From positions 415,894 through 479,893 of the forward strand of contig JAEKDP010000001.1 in assembly GCA_016521575.1 (NCBI GenBank): a stretch of DNA of 64,000 nt. Direction: 5' to 3'. Both the position numbers and the translations under genes were made by a program. Of this stretch, positions 34,697-43,659 are shown piece by piece; positions within the stretch are counted from its first letter, which is position 1; each line of letters starts with the position of its first letter. The notes below the pieces were generated by a model. The model did no database searches, had not been told where the DNA came from, and saw only the letters and a program-made list of their open reading frames with translations. The stretch is from Rhodobacteraceae bacterium F11138 (lineage in GTDB: Bacteria > Pseudomonadota > Alphaproteobacteria > Rhodobacterales > Rhodobacteraceae).

Positions 34697-35911
34697 GTGA
34701 CCAAGCTGATGAAGGAAATCGAGGACCTGCTTCCCGAAATCCGTGATATCCGGCATGAGATTCACAGCAACCCCGAGACCGGCTTCGAAGAGCACGCGAC
34801 CGCCGCGCTGGTTTCGGAAAAGCTCAGAAGCTGGGGGATCGCCGTAACCGACGGGATCGCGACCACCGGGGTCGTCGGCACGCTGAAAGGCAAGCGTCCG
34901 GGGCAGCGGGCAATCGGTCTGCGTTGCGATATGGACGCATTGAATATCGTCGAGAAGACCGATCTGCCCTATGCGTCGCGCAACAAGGGCAAGATGCACG
35001 CCTGCGGCCATGACGGCCATACGGCGATGCTGCTGGGCGCTGCAAAGTACCTTTCTGAAAAACCCGATTTCGGCGGCACCGTCCATTTCATTTTCCAGCC
35101 TGCCGAAGAAGGGTTGGGCGGCGGCCGCGTCATGGTGGAAGAGGATCTTTTCGGACGCTTCCCGATGGATGCGGTCTATGGGCTGCACAACAAACCGGGC
35201 ATTCCGACAGGTCAGTTTGCAACACGTCCGGGCGCGATGCTGGCCAATACCGACAGCTGGACGGTTACGTTCAATGGCACCGGCGGCCATGGCGGATCCG
35301 GCCCGCACCTGAGCACCGATCCGACCATGCCTCTGGGGCATTTCATCCTGGCGGTCCAGTCGATCATAGGGCGCAGCGTGCCGGCGCTGGAAAGTGCCGT
35401 TCTCAGTATCGGGCATGTGCATGCCGGGGAACCGGGTGTCACCAATGTCATCCCGTCCGAGGCGGTCGTCTGCGGCACCGCCCGCAGTTTTGATGCCGAT
35501 GTACGGGTCTTGCTGGAAAAGCGGCTGCAGGAAGTCGCCACCGCCTCGGCCGAAATCTATGGTTGCACCGCGCGACTGGATTTTGAACGCGGCTATCCTT
35601 CTTTGATCAATCACCAGGAACAGATGGAGATCGCTGTCGGTGTCGCTGCCGATCTGGTCGGGCAGGACAAGGTGACCGATGCGCTTGCGCCAATCACGGC
35701 AGGCGAAGATTTTTCCTATATGCTGCAAAAGCGTCCGGGTTGTTTCATGATGATCGGCAACGGGACCGGTGAGAACGGCAAGTTCAACAACCTTCACACC
35801 CCGCTGTACGATTTCAACGATCAGATCATTCCACTGGGCATTGCCTATTGGGTGTCGCTTGTGACGGCCGAACTTGGTCCGGACAGTCTTGAGAAACGTG
35901 ACGCTGCCTGA
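34697..35911 (+). CDS. M20-family amidohydrolase (hippurate hydrolase / N-acyl amino acid amidohydrolase type)
   Basis: The 404-residue metal-dependent amidohydrolase has the motifs IRHEIHSNPETGFEE, GLRCDMDAL, HACGHDGHT (Cys103, His105) and PAEEGLGGG, typical of the AmhX/HipO group. That group cleaves N-acyl or N-aroyl amino acids in the cytoplasm. I chose GTG at 34697, with AGAGGA 8 bases upstream, giving MTKLMKEIEDLLPEI. An ATG at 34709 or 34619 is possible. It is followed after 44 bp by a peptide-binding protein gene, tying it to peptide or N-acyl amino acid uptake. Confidence 0.9.
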   Translation: MTKLMKEIEDLLPEIRDIRHEIHSNPETGFEEHATAALVSEKLRSWGIAVTDGIATTGVVGTLKGKRPGQRAIGLRCDMDALNIVEKTDLPYASRNKGKMHACGHDGHTAMLLGAAKYLSEKPDFGGTVHFIFQPAEEGLGGGRVMVEEDLFGRFPMDAVYGLHNKPGIPTGQFATRPGAMLANTDSWTVTFNGTGGHGGSGPHLSTDPTMPLGHFILAVQSIIGRSVPALESAVLSIGHVHAGEPGVTNVIPSEAVVCGTARSFDADVRVLLEKRLQEVATASAEIYGCTARLDFERGYPSLINHQEQMEIAVGVAADLVGQDKVTDALAPITAGEDFSYMLQKRPGCFMMIGNGTGENGKFNNLHTPLYDFNDQIIPLGIAYWVSLVTAELGPDSLEKRDAA

Positions 35912-35955
35912 CGTCACGATACCAGAACCATAACCAAAAACAGGGGGTCCAATCC

Positions 35956-37470
35956 ATGAAATCAGTTCTATTTGCCAGCGCGGTCGCCATGTCGATCTTG
36001 GGGTCTGTTCCGGCCACTGCCGGAAAATCCGATTCGACGCTGACCGTTGCGTTGAAGGAAGAGTTTCCCAATTTCGACGGCTATATCAACGCGTCGCGCG
36101 ACGGGCTCGTGCTGACGCGTCATATCTATGACATGCTGATCTATCGCGATCCGGCGACCTTTGACTACAAGCCGTTGTTGGCCACCGAATGGAACCAGGT
36201 TGACGATCTGACCTGGGAATTCAAGCTGCGGGAGGGTGTGACCTTTCATGACGGGTCGGCGTTCACGGCCGATGATGTCGTCTTTACGCTGGAAAAATAT
36301 GGCGATCCTGAAACCGGCACCCGCTATATGTCGAGCATTGACTGGATCGACCGTGTCGAGAAAGTCGATGACTACACGGTTCGCATCATAACCAAGACGC
36401 CGTTTCCGGTTGCATTGGAATATATTGCCAATTCCCTGCCGATCTATCCGTCCGACTATTATCAGGAAGTCGGCATGGAAGAGTTCGGCCAAAAACCGGT
36501 TGGAACGGGCCCGTATCGTATCGAATCCAGCAGCGGCAACGAACTCCTGCTGAAGGCGCATGCGGATTACTACGAAGGTGGCGGCAAAGGGACGCCTGCC
36601 ATTGAAACGCTTAAAATCCGTACCATCCCGGATGTCGCCACACAGATTGCCGAGGTCATCGGCGGCAGCGTGGACTGGATGTGGAACCTGCCCGCGGATC
36701 AGGTGCCTCAATTGCAGGCCGTGCCGACCCTGAAGGTTGAACTTGGATCGACCATGCGGATTGCCATGATCCTGATCGATGCGGCTGCGCGCAAGAATCC
36801 CGATTCTCCGCTGGCGGACCTTCGTGTGCGCCAGGCGCTGAACCACGCGATCGATCGCGATACGATCGTGAAGGCGCTTGTCGGCGGTGACGGTGTGCGG
36901 CTTGATGTGCCTTGCTATCCGGCGCAGTTCGGATGTGAAACCGATGCCGCCGTTGTCTATGATTACGACCCGGACAAGGCGCGCGCCCTGTTGAAAGAAG
37001 CGGGCTATGCAGATGGGCTGAGCTTTGAAATGTCGTCGTATCGGGACCGTCCACGGGCCGAGGCCGTTCAATCCTACCTGTCGGAAATCGGCGTGAGTGC
37101 CGATCTGGAGATGCTCCAGGCCCGGGCATCGTTCTCGGCCTGGCGCGAGGCCAAGATCGACCTGTGGTACGGTGATGCCGGTTCGTTTTCAATCGGGGAT
37201 GCCGACGCATCCATCGGCAATTTCTTCAATGGATCGACCAATGACGGCTTTGGCGATGAAGAAGTCAACGAACTGATCTCAGAGGCGGCCGCAACCACGG
37301 ATCAGGAAAAGCGCAAGCAATTGTACTCGGACGCGATCCGGCTGATCACCGAGCGTGCCTATTGGGTGCCGATGCATACGGTCGTCATGGGCTATGCTTA
37401 CAACAAAGGGCTTGAGTTCACGCCGTCTGTCGATGAATTGCCGCGGTTTTTCCATACCAAGTGGAAATGA
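35956..37470 (+). CDS. extracellular solute-binding protein family 5, probable partner of importer B
   Basis: The 504-residue periplasmic protein has a signal (FASAVAMSILGSVPATAG) and family-5 features: FKLREGVTFHDGSAFTADDVVFTLE, GTGPYRIESSSGN and PDKARALLKEAGY. No permease or ATPase gene is on this strand nearby, whereas the divergent operon holds two complete DppBCDF sets and only one binding protein. I infer that this protein serves importer B. A strong terminator follows. Confidence 0.92.
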   Translation: MKSVLFASAVAMSILGSVPATAGKSDSTLTVALKEEFPNFDGYINASRDGLVLTRHIYDMLIYRDPATFDYKPLLATEWNQVDDLTWEFKLREGVTFHDGSAFTADDVVFTLEKYGDPETGTRYMSSIDWIDRVEKVDDYTVRIITKTPFPVALEYIANSLPIYPSDYYQEVGMEEFGQKPVGTGPYRIESSSGNELLLKAHADYYEGGGKGTPAIETLKIRTIPDVATQIAEVIGGSVDWMWNLPADQVPQLQAVPTLKVELGSTMRIAMILIDAAARKNPDSPLADLRVRQALNHAIDRDTIVKALVGGDGVRLDVPCYPAQFGCETDAAVVYDYDPDKARALLKEAGYADGLSFEMSSYRDRPRAEAVQSYLSEIGVSADLEMLQARASFSAWREAKIDLWYGDAGSFSIGDADASIGNFFNGSTNDGFGDEEVNELISEAAATTDQEKRKQLYSDAIRLITERAYWVPMHTVVMGYAYNKGLEFTPSVDELPRFFHTKWK

Positions 37471-37532
37471 TCTGAACCGGCTGTCATTGCGTCGCGCCCG
37501 ACCCGGCGCGGCACCATTTGACTGGGTAAAAC

Positions 37533-37560
37533 CTGACGGCGGCCTATGGGCCGCCGTCAG
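37533..37560. terminator. strong hairpin terminator between convergent genes
   Basis: A perfect 12-bp stem (37533-37544 with 37549-37560) with loop TATG lies after the binding-protein gene. An AAAA run on its left becomes a T-run for the convergent lysR transcript. Confidence 0.65.
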
Positions 37561-37593
37561 TGTATCAGGCCGGACCTGCCGGGGGGTTAACGG

Positions 37594-38469
37594 TCATCCG
37601 CCAGCCGGGTAAAGCGTGTCGCAAACATCAAGGAAGGCGCGTATATTCCTCAGATTCGGCGCGGATTGTCGCCAAAGAACCCCGATCTTGCGCTGGCCGA
37701 TCGCGGGCAGTGCCAACTTTCTGATCGCAAGCCCTTCGGGCCAGGGCGGCGCCCAATCCGGAACAATCGCCATGCCGAGCCCCCGGCTGACAAGCGCGGC
37801 AATGGAATCGAGCGCATCCAGTTCAAGCAAGTCGCGGACCGCGATCTCTTCGCTTCTGAGATAGCGATCGATGATCTGTCCGCCCCATTGGTTCCGGTCG
37901 TAGCGGATGAAAGGCCGATCATTCAGCGCGCCGGGGCCTTGGACCGGCGGCCAATCGCCGGGCGACAACAATACGAAGGACTCTGTTCGCAGGGTGCGCC
38001 AATGCAGCATCTTGGGCAGGGTGAAAGGGGGCTGCATGATCACCGCAGCGTCCAGGTCTCCGGACAGGGCAGAGTGATACAGATCGACCGATGAGCCCGG
38101 CTGAAGAAAGTAATCCAGTTGTGGATGCCGTTGACGCAACCCTGCAACAATACCGGGGATCTGCCCGGTCAGCGCGGTCGCCGTCGCGCCAAGCCGCAGC
38201 TGCCCTGCCGGTGCATCGCCGCCTGCGATTGACTCCAGCTCGCGTGCGTTTCGGATCATGGTGCGCGCATGGGGCAGGATGGCCAATCCGGCCTGTGTCA
38301 GCTGGCTGCTCCGTCCTTCTCGCATGATCAGTGGCTGACCTATCTCAGCCTCCAGTCGCGCAATGCGCTGCGCCACCGCCGCCGGAGTCAGGTTCTGCCG
38401 GCGCGCGGCTTCGGCGATCGAGCCTGAGGCCGAGATGATCACGAGACTTTCCAGAAAGCGTGTATCCAT
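37594..38469 (-). CDS. LysR-family transcriptional regulator
   Basis: This 291-residue regulator has the winged helix (GSIAEAARRQNLTPAAVAQRIARLE) and a LysR effector domain. It is divergent from the aminotransferase gene, with a 102-bp gap containing a LysR-type inverted repeat, so the aminotransferase is its most likely target. Effector unknown. Confidence 0.92.
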   Translation of the reverse strand: MDTRFLESLVIISASGSIAEAARRQNLTPAAVAQRIARLEAEIGQPLIMREGRSSQLTQAGLAILPHARTMIRNARELESIAGGDAPAGQLRLGATATALTGQIPGIVAGLRQRHPQLDYFLQPGSSVDLYHSALSGDLDAAVIMQPPFTLPKMLHWRTLRTESFVLLSPGDWPPVQGPGALNDRPFIRYDRNQWGGQIIDRYLRSEEIAVRDLLELDALDSIAALVSRGLGMAIVPDWAPPWPEGLAIRKLALPAIGQRKIGVLWRQSAPNLRNIRAFLDVCDTLYPAGG

Positions 38470-38482
38470 TCAATAGTTTTTC

Positions 38483-38501
38483 TATCTTTTGAAGAAAGAT
38501 A
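38483..38501. promoter_or_regulatory. LysR-box inverted repeat
   Basis: TATCTTT-TGAAG-AAAGATA is a perfect 7-bp inverted repeat and fits the ATC-N11-GAT form of a LysR box. It lies in the gap between the divergent lysR and aminotransferase genes, 14 bases upstream of the lysR start. Confidence 0.6.
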
Positions 38502-38571
38502 CAACCGAATTTCCATTTTCATCACGGGCAGATAGGATTGCGCCAAACCCAATGCTGCCAAGGATACGCCC

Positions 38572-39786
38572 ATGACCATCGCCGAAAAATTTCGCAAGCT
38601 TGCAACCGACAATGCCCCCGGGCAGGAGCAAAGACATAACACCGGTGGACTCGAAAGCCTGATGAAAGGCGATGCGCTGTCGGGGCGGATGGTCGATTTC
38701 TCGCATGGGGACGTGGATGCGTTCACGCCGACGCCCGGATCTTTTGACGTGTTCGCCGCAGGTGTCGCGGCGGGGGGGCGGCAGGCCTATACCGAATATC
38801 GCGGCGATCCGGAAATTCGCGAAGGTGTCGCGGCGCGTCTGGCGCAATTTACCGGTGCACCAGTGGATGCCGCCGATGGCATGATCATCACGCCGGGAAC
38901 CCAGGGCGCGCTGTTCCTGGCTGTCGCGGCGACGGTGGCGCGCGGGGACAAGGTGGCGATCGTGCAGCCCGACTATTTCGCCAACCGCAAGCTGGTCGAG
39001 TTCTACGAAGGCGAGATCATGCCCGTGCGCATGGATTATGCGGACAAGAGCGGCGAGGCGGGGCTGGATCTTGGTCAGCTCGAAGCGGCCTTCAAGGACG
39101 GGGCGCGCGTCTTCATCTTTTCAAATCCCAACAATCCGGTCGGCGCCGTCTATTCAAAGGCCGAAATCGAAAGCATCGCGAGTCTGGCCAAGACATATGG
39201 CGCAACGGTGATCGCGGATCAGCTGTATTCACGGCTGCGATATTCGGGCACGGACTATACCCATTTGCGGGCCCAGGCGATCGACGCCGAAAATGTGGTG
39301 ACGATCATGGGACCGTCAAAGACTGAGTCTCTCAGTGGTTACAGGCTGGGCGTGGCCTTTGGCGCGCCAGAGATCATCACACGAATGGAGAAACTGCAGG
39401 CCATCGTGTCGCTGCGTGCGGGGGGGTATTCACAGGCCGTCTTGCGGACCTGGTTCAACGAACCGGAGGGCTGGATGGATACCCGGATCGCCGAGCATGA
39501 GGCGATCCGCGATGATCTGGTCAAGGTCTTTCGCGGCTGCGAGGGTGTTTCCGTGCGTGCCTCGGAAGCGGGAAGCTACCTGTTTCCCGCCCTGCCGGCG
39601 CTTGGGGTGGGTTATGACGATTTCGTGCGTTTGCTCAGGGTGCAGGCCGACGTCATCGTGACACCGGGGACCGAGTTCGCGCCTCATACGGCAAATTGCA
39701 TCCGGCTGAATTTCTCGCAAGATCACCAGGCCTCGGTGGCTGCTGCCCGGCGGATCGTCGCGATGGTCGACAGATACCGCGCCTGA
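38572..39786 (+). CDS. pyridoxal-phosphate aminotransferase, class I/II
   Basis: The 404-residue fold-type I enzyme shows FIFSNPNNPVGAVYSKAE, the Asp-Tyr-like ADQLYSRLRY segment and the PLP Lys in GPSKTESLSGYRLG, followed by the substrate Arg region NCIRLNFSQ. It transfers amino groups between an amino acid and a 2-oxo acid; the substrate is not visible. It is divergent from a LysR gene and convergent with a second one only 6 bp away. Confidence 0.9.
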   Translation: MTIAEKFRKLATDNAPGQEQRHNTGGLESLMKGDALSGRMVDFSHGDVDAFTPTPGSFDVFAAGVAAGGRQAYTEYRGDPEIREGVAARLAQFTGAPVDAADGMIITPGTQGALFLAVAATVARGDKVAIVQPDYFANRKLVEFYEGEIMPVRMDYADKSGEAGLDLGQLEAAFKDGARVFIFSNPNNPVGAVYSKAEIESIASLAKTYGATVIADQLYSRLRYSGTDYTHLRAQAIDAENVVTIMGPSKTESLSGYRLGVAFGAPEIITRMEKLQAIVSLRAGGYSQAVLRTWFNEPEGWMDTRIAEHEAIRDDLVKVFRGCEGVSVRASEAGSYLFPALPALGVGYDDFVRLLRVQADVIVTPGTEFAPHTANCIRLNFSQDHQASVAAARRIVAMVDRYRA

Positions 39787-39792
39787 ACCACA

Positions 39793-40680
39793 TCAGGTGT
39801 CGGGCTGATTGCGGTTCGTCAGAATCGCGGCATACAGCCTGGCCAGTTTGGTCAATGGGCGGTGGCGCGCCTGATAGAGATGGGCCTTGACCTTGATTTC
39901 GGGTTCGAACGGCATGATGACAAGGCCGCTCATCTCGATTTGGCGCGTCACATAGCTGTCGACGAGGGCGACCCCGAATCCGGCTTTGACAAGGTTGCAG
40001 GCCGAGGCGCTGTAAGGCGTTTCGACCGACCATTCGAGAGGCTGGCGCGCGGCCTGAAAGGCCCCTGCAATCAGGTTGTGCAGGGGGGAACCGCGGGTCA
40101 TCATGATCAGGCGCAGGCCGGCAAAATCGCTTGCCTCTACGCGGCTTTTGCAGGCAAGGGGGTGATCGGCCGGGCTGACGCAGATGATGCGCCCGCTGTC
40201 GATCGGGGTCGATATGATATCGGGGGCGTCGGTGGGCATCAGACCGATGCCGATCTCGGCGGCATTGGCGCGCACCATTTGCAGAACATGCTCACGACGC
40301 CGGATGTCGAGCGAGGTTTTCATGTTCGGACGGCTGCGCAGCAAGTGTTCCAGCGCGGCTGGTACGACCGAATGCGCCAAGCCCGGTGTGGCGACGATAC
40401 GCAACACACCCTGCCGTCCTTCTCTGAGATCGACGATACGTTCCTGCACCGAGGTAAACGACGCGATGATCGGATCGATTTCCTGAAAAAGCTGTTCGGC
40501 CTCTTCTGTCGGCATCAGGCGGCGACCGACCTTTTCGAACAATGTCAGTCCCAATTCGGCTTCGGCACTGTGAAGCATTCGGCTGATCGCCGGTTGCGTG
40601 ACCGAAAGCGCCTCGGCGGCGGGTACAACGCCGCCATGGGTGACGACGGCATGGATTACTTCGAGATGGCGCATCTTCAT
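39793..40680 (-). CDS. LysR-family transcriptional regulator of the hydantoin operon (inferred)
   Basis: The 295-residue regulator has the winged helix (GVVPAAEALSVTQPAISRMLHSAE) and a LysR effector domain. It is divergent from the nine-gene hydantoin/TRAP operon, and an AT-rich palindrome lies between the starts. It is therefore the probable local activator. The plus-strand aminotransferase gene ends 6 bp from its stop. Confidence 0.92.
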   Translation of the reverse strand: MKMRHLEVIHAVVTHGGVVPAAEALSVTQPAISRMLHSAEAELGLTLFEKVGRRLMPTEEAEQLFQEIDPIIASFTSVQERIVDLREGRQGVLRIVATPGLAHSVVPAALEHLLRSRPNMKTSLDIRRREHVLQMVRANAAEIGIGLMPTDAPDIISTPIDSGRIICVSPADHPLACKSRVEASDFAGLRLIMMTRGSPLHNLIAGAFQAARQPLEWSVETPYSASACNLVKAGFGVALVDSYVTRQIEMSGLVIMPFEPEIKVKAHLYQARHRPLTKLARLYAAILTNRNQPDT

Positions 40681-40687
40681 AATATGC

Positions 40688-40706
40688 GTTTTTATTATAT
40701 AAAAAC
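40688..40706. promoter_or_regulatory. AT-rich palindrome in the lysR/hydantoin operon divergent region
   Basis: GTTTTTAT-TAT-ATAAAAAC is a perfect 8-bp inverted repeat just upstream of the lysR start and about 80 bp upstream of the first hydantoin-operon gene. It is a good candidate operator for the adjacent LysR. Confidence 0.5.
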
Positions 40707-40788
40707 ATCAAATGTCATATGAAATTATGTATCTTGCGCGCTAAACTGAATTTCATGACATGCTATTATGATATGGAAACCATCGGCG

Positions 40789-41607
40789 ATGGCTGAATCA
40801 GATGATCTGCGCATCGCCATCGGGGGGCTTGGTGCGATCGGGCAGCCGGTCGCAAAATGGCTTGATCAGGGGCAACCCGGCCTGCGTCTTGCGGCGGTTG
40901 CGTCATCTTCGGTGAAGAAGGCCGAAATGCTGACGCGGGATTTTGCCCAGCCGCCGAAAGCCGTGCCTCTGGATGAATTGCAGAACCATGCCGACGTCGT
41001 GGTCGAGGCATTGCCGCCGTCGCTTTTCGCGGATCTGGCGCGCCCGGCCATAGAGGCGGGCAAGACGCTGATCGTCGTTTCAATGACCCAGCTTCTGCAG
41101 AATCGCGATCTTGTCGAGCGCGCGCGCGAAACGGGTGCGCGGATCATTGGTGCGACCGGCGCGCTGGCGGGGCTTGATGCGGTGCGCGCCGCGGCGAAAG
41201 GACCCGAGGGCCGCGTGGTGATGCGCACACGCAAACCGCCCGCCAGCCTTGCCAATGCGCCCTTCGTAAAGGCGGCGGGGCTGGATCTGGGCGCGCTGAC
41301 CGAAGCCAGATGTCTTTATGCGGGCTCGGTGACCGAGGCGGCGCAGAAATTTCCGGCGAATGTGAATGTAGCGGTTGCGCTGTCCCTGGCGGGCTGGGGG
41401 CCTGAGAAAACCGAATACGAAGTGTGGGCCGACCCCGCGCTTGACCGCAACACGCATACGGTTCTTGTCGACACGGGTGCCGTGCGCCTTGAGATAAAGG
41501 TCGAAAACATCCCGAGCGCCGAAAATCCGGCCACGGGGCAGCTTACGCCGCTGTCGGTGATGGCGACGCTTGAACGGCTTGTCGCGCCCCTGACGATGGG
41601 AACCTGA
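40789..41607 (+). CDS. nadX: L-aspartate dehydrogenase-like protein
   Basis: The 272-residue protein has an N-terminal Rossmann motif GGLGAIGQPV and the AspDH catalytic domain, including GATGALAGLDAVRAA, FPANVNVAVALSLAG and ADPALDRNTHTV with the conserved His. AspDH converts aspartate and NAD(P)+ to iminosuccinate, which goes to oxaloacetate and ammonia or, in some bacteria, to NAD synthesis. No NadA or NadC is nearby, so catabolism is more likely. The start is uncertain: ATG at 40789 has GGAAA upstream, and ATG at 40768 is the alternative. First gene of the hydantoin operon. Confidence 0.82.
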   Translation: MAESDDLRIAIGGLGAIGQPVAKWLDQGQPGLRLAAVASSSVKKAEMLTRDFAQPPKAVPLDELQNHADVVVEALPPSLFADLARPAIEAGKTLIVVSMTQLLQNRDLVERARETGARIIGATGALAGLDAVRAAAKGPEGRVVMRTRKPPASLANAPFVKAAGLDLGALTEARCLYAGSVTEAAQKFPANVNVAVALSLAGWGPEKTEYEVWADPALDRNTHTVLVDTGAVRLEIKVENIPSAENPATGQLTPLSVMATLERLVAPLTMGT

Positions 41608-41611
41608 CACG

Positions 41612-42616
41612 ATGAAGGATGCGGCTGACCTGAATGTGCGGCTTGGCCCGCCCCCCACCTTTGCGGACGTGCTCAGCGCGGCGCAGCGCATCGACGGGAT
41701 TGCGGTGCGCACGCCACTGGTGGAATGTCCCGCGCTGAATGCGCGCGTCAACGGGCGTGTCTTTCTCAAGCTCGAAAGCCTGCAGCGCACTGGCGCGTTC
41801 AAGTTTCGCGGTGCCGTCAACCGGATCTCGCGGCTGGCCGACGAAGGCGTGGGTGCGGTCATTGCCTATTCCACGGGCAATCACGGGCAGGCCATCGCGA
41901 CGGCGGCGCGGATTTTTGGCCTGCAGGCGACGATCGTGATGCCCAAGGATGCGCCCAAGTCCAAGATCGCGCGCGCGCAGGATGCCGGGGCGACGATCCG
42001 GTTTTATGATCGCAGCACCGAGTCCCGCGAAGAGATCGCGGCGCGGATTTGCGCCGATCAGGGCGGGGTGATCGTGCCTCCGGGGGATGATCCCAAGATC
42101 ATCGCCGGGCAGGGAACGGCGGCGCTTGAGGCGGTGCAGGACTTGCAGGAACTGGGGCTGATGGCCGACGTGCTTTTGACGCCCTGCGGCGGCGGCGGGC
42201 TGAGCGCGGGCTGCGCAACCGTTCTGGACGCCGTTTCGAGGGACACCGAATTATTTGCGGTCGAGCCTGTGGCGTTCAACGACACCGAACGGTCGCTGGT
42301 GGCGGATGAACGGGTGGGCATCCCGGATCGCACCGCGCGGTCGATCTGCGATGCGCTTCTGGCGCCGATCCCGGCGGAATTGCCGTTCAGCATCAACCGC
42401 AGGCATCTGGCCGGTGTTCTTACGGTAACCGATGCCGAAGTGCTCAGCGCGATGCGTTTCGCGTTGGAAGAGATGAAAGTACTGATCGAGCCGGGTGGCG
42501 CGGTGGCTTTGGCGGCGGTGCGCGCCGGGCGTGTTGCGCTGAATGGGCGCACGGCGATCGTCATGTGTTCGGGCGGCAATGTGGATGCCGAACTGATCGC
42601 CAGGGCATTTGAATAG
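41612..42616 (+). CDS. serine/threonine dehydratase-like PLP enzyme (fold type II)
   Basis: The 334-residue enzyme has the PLP Lys64 in TGAFKFRGA, the substrate loop YSTGNHGQA and the phosphate-binding CGGGGLSAG. It is a single catalytic domain without the C-terminal ACT domain of biosynthetic IlvA. Close relatives include serine racemase, threonine dehydratase and hydroxyaspartate dehydratase. In serine racemases the re-face Ser lies in SSGNHG; here Thr88 occupies that position. Next to aspartate dehydrogenase, a hydroxyaspartate or serine dehydratase or a racemase is plausible. It starts four bases after the aspartate-dehydrogenase stop. Confidence 0.85.
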   Translation: MKDAADLNVRLGPPPTFADVLSAAQRIDGIAVRTPLVECPALNARVNGRVFLKLESLQRTGAFKFRGAVNRISRLADEGVGAVIAYSTGNHGQAIATAARIFGLQATIVMPKDAPKSKIARAQDAGATIRFYDRSTESREEIAARICADQGGVIVPPGDDPKIIAGQGTAALEAVQDLQELGLMADVLLTPCGGGGLSAGCATVLDAVSRDTELFAVEPVAFNDTERSLVADERVGIPDRTARSICDALLAPIPAELPFSINRRHLAGVLTVTDAEVLSAMRFALEEMKVLIEPGGAVALAAVRAGRVALNGRTAIVMCSGGNVDAELIARAFE

Positions 42617-42685
42617 GCCGGACTGGACGGCCAGAACGGCCGAACGCTCCGCGAGGCCGAAAGACAGTGATGGAAGGAGAACGAC

Positions 42686-43615
42686 TTGAGCCGAAAACTG
42701 ATCGTAGGAGGTGCCCAGTTGGGGCCGATCCAGCCCAGCGAAAGCCGTGAAAGTGCCGTTGCCCGCATGGTCGAGCTGTTGCGCGAAGCCAAGAGCCGGG
42801 GTTGCGGGCTGGTCGTCTTTCCGGAAATGGCGCTCTCGACTTTCTTCCCGCGCTACTACGAGGAAGACATCAGCAGGATGGATCATCATTTTGAGCGCGA
42901 GATGCCGAATGACGCCGTTCGTCCGCTCTTTGAGGCGGCCCGGGAGGCCGATATCGCCTTTTATCTCGGCTATTGTGAACTGACGCCGGACGGGCACCAT
43001 TACAACACGTCGATTCTGGTCGACAAGGGCAAGATCCTTGGCAAATACCGCAAGATACACCTGCCCGGCCACGCGGAACTGGACGAAAAACGCCCTTGGC
43101 AGCACCTGGAGAAGCGATATTTCGAACCCGGCGATCTGGGCTGGCCGGTCTGGCGCTGCAAGGGTGGCATCATGGGCATGGGCCTGTGCAACGACCGGCG
43201 GTGGCCGGAAACCTATCGCGTGATGTCGCTGAAGGGGGTGGAGTTGACGATGTTCGGGTACAACACGCCTGACCGCAACACCGCTGCGCCGGAACCGAAC
43301 CATTTGCGGATGTTCCACAACCATCTCACGATGCAGGCCGGCGCCTATCAGAACTCGACCTTTGTCGTCGGGGTGGCCAAGGCCGGGATCGAGGACGGCT
43401 GCATGCTGATCGGCGGTTCCTGCATCGTTCAGCCGTCGGGTGAGATACTCGCGCAGGCTTCGACCGTCGAGGATGAATTGATCGTGGCCACCTGTGATCT
43501 CGACCTGGCCAAGATGGGCAAGGAAACGGTGTTCAATTACGCCAAGCACCGGCGCATCGAGCACTATGGAATCATCAGCAGCCAGACCGGTGTCGTGGTG
43601 CCCGAAGGGGTGTGA
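42686..43615 (+). CDS. N-carbamoyl-D-amino acid hydrolase (D-carbamoylase)
   Basis: The 309-residue nitrilase-superfamily enzyme follows the Agrobacterium D-carbamoylase closely in length and wording (FPEMALSTFFPR, YRKIHLPGH, QHLEKRYFEPGDLG, CNDRRWPE). The triad is Glu47, Lys123 and Cys168. It removes the carbamoyl group from N-carbamoyl-D-amino acids to give the D-amino acid, CO2 and ammonia. A TTG start with AAGGAG about seven bases upstream is used. It is co-operonic with hydantoinase and hydantoin racemase, which provide its substrate. Confidence 0.88.
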   Translation: MSRKLIVGGAQLGPIQPSESRESAVARMVELLREAKSRGCGLVVFPEMALSTFFPRYYEEDISRMDHHFEREMPNDAVRPLFEAAREADIAFYLGYCELTPDGHHYNTSILVDKGKILGKYRKIHLPGHAELDEKRPWQHLEKRYFEPGDLGWPVWRCKGGIMGMGLCNDRRWPETYRVMSLKGVELTMFGYNTPDRNTAAPEPNHLRMFHNHLTMQAGAYQNSTFVVGVAKAGIEDGCMLIGGSCIVQPSGEILAQASTVEDELIVATCDLDLAKMGKETVFNYAKHRRIEHYGIISSQTGVVVPEGV

Positions 43616-43659
43616 ATGCTGCGCAATCAAAACCAAACAAAACCAACAGGAGGTGACAA

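Noticed and set aside
40789-42616. Beta-hydroxyaspartate cycle (BhcABCD)
   Set aside because: Only a dehydratase-like gene and a NadX-type aspartate dehydrogenase are present; no BhcC-type aldolase or ornithine-cyclodeaminase-type BhcD is adjacent, and the neighbours are hydantoin enzymes.
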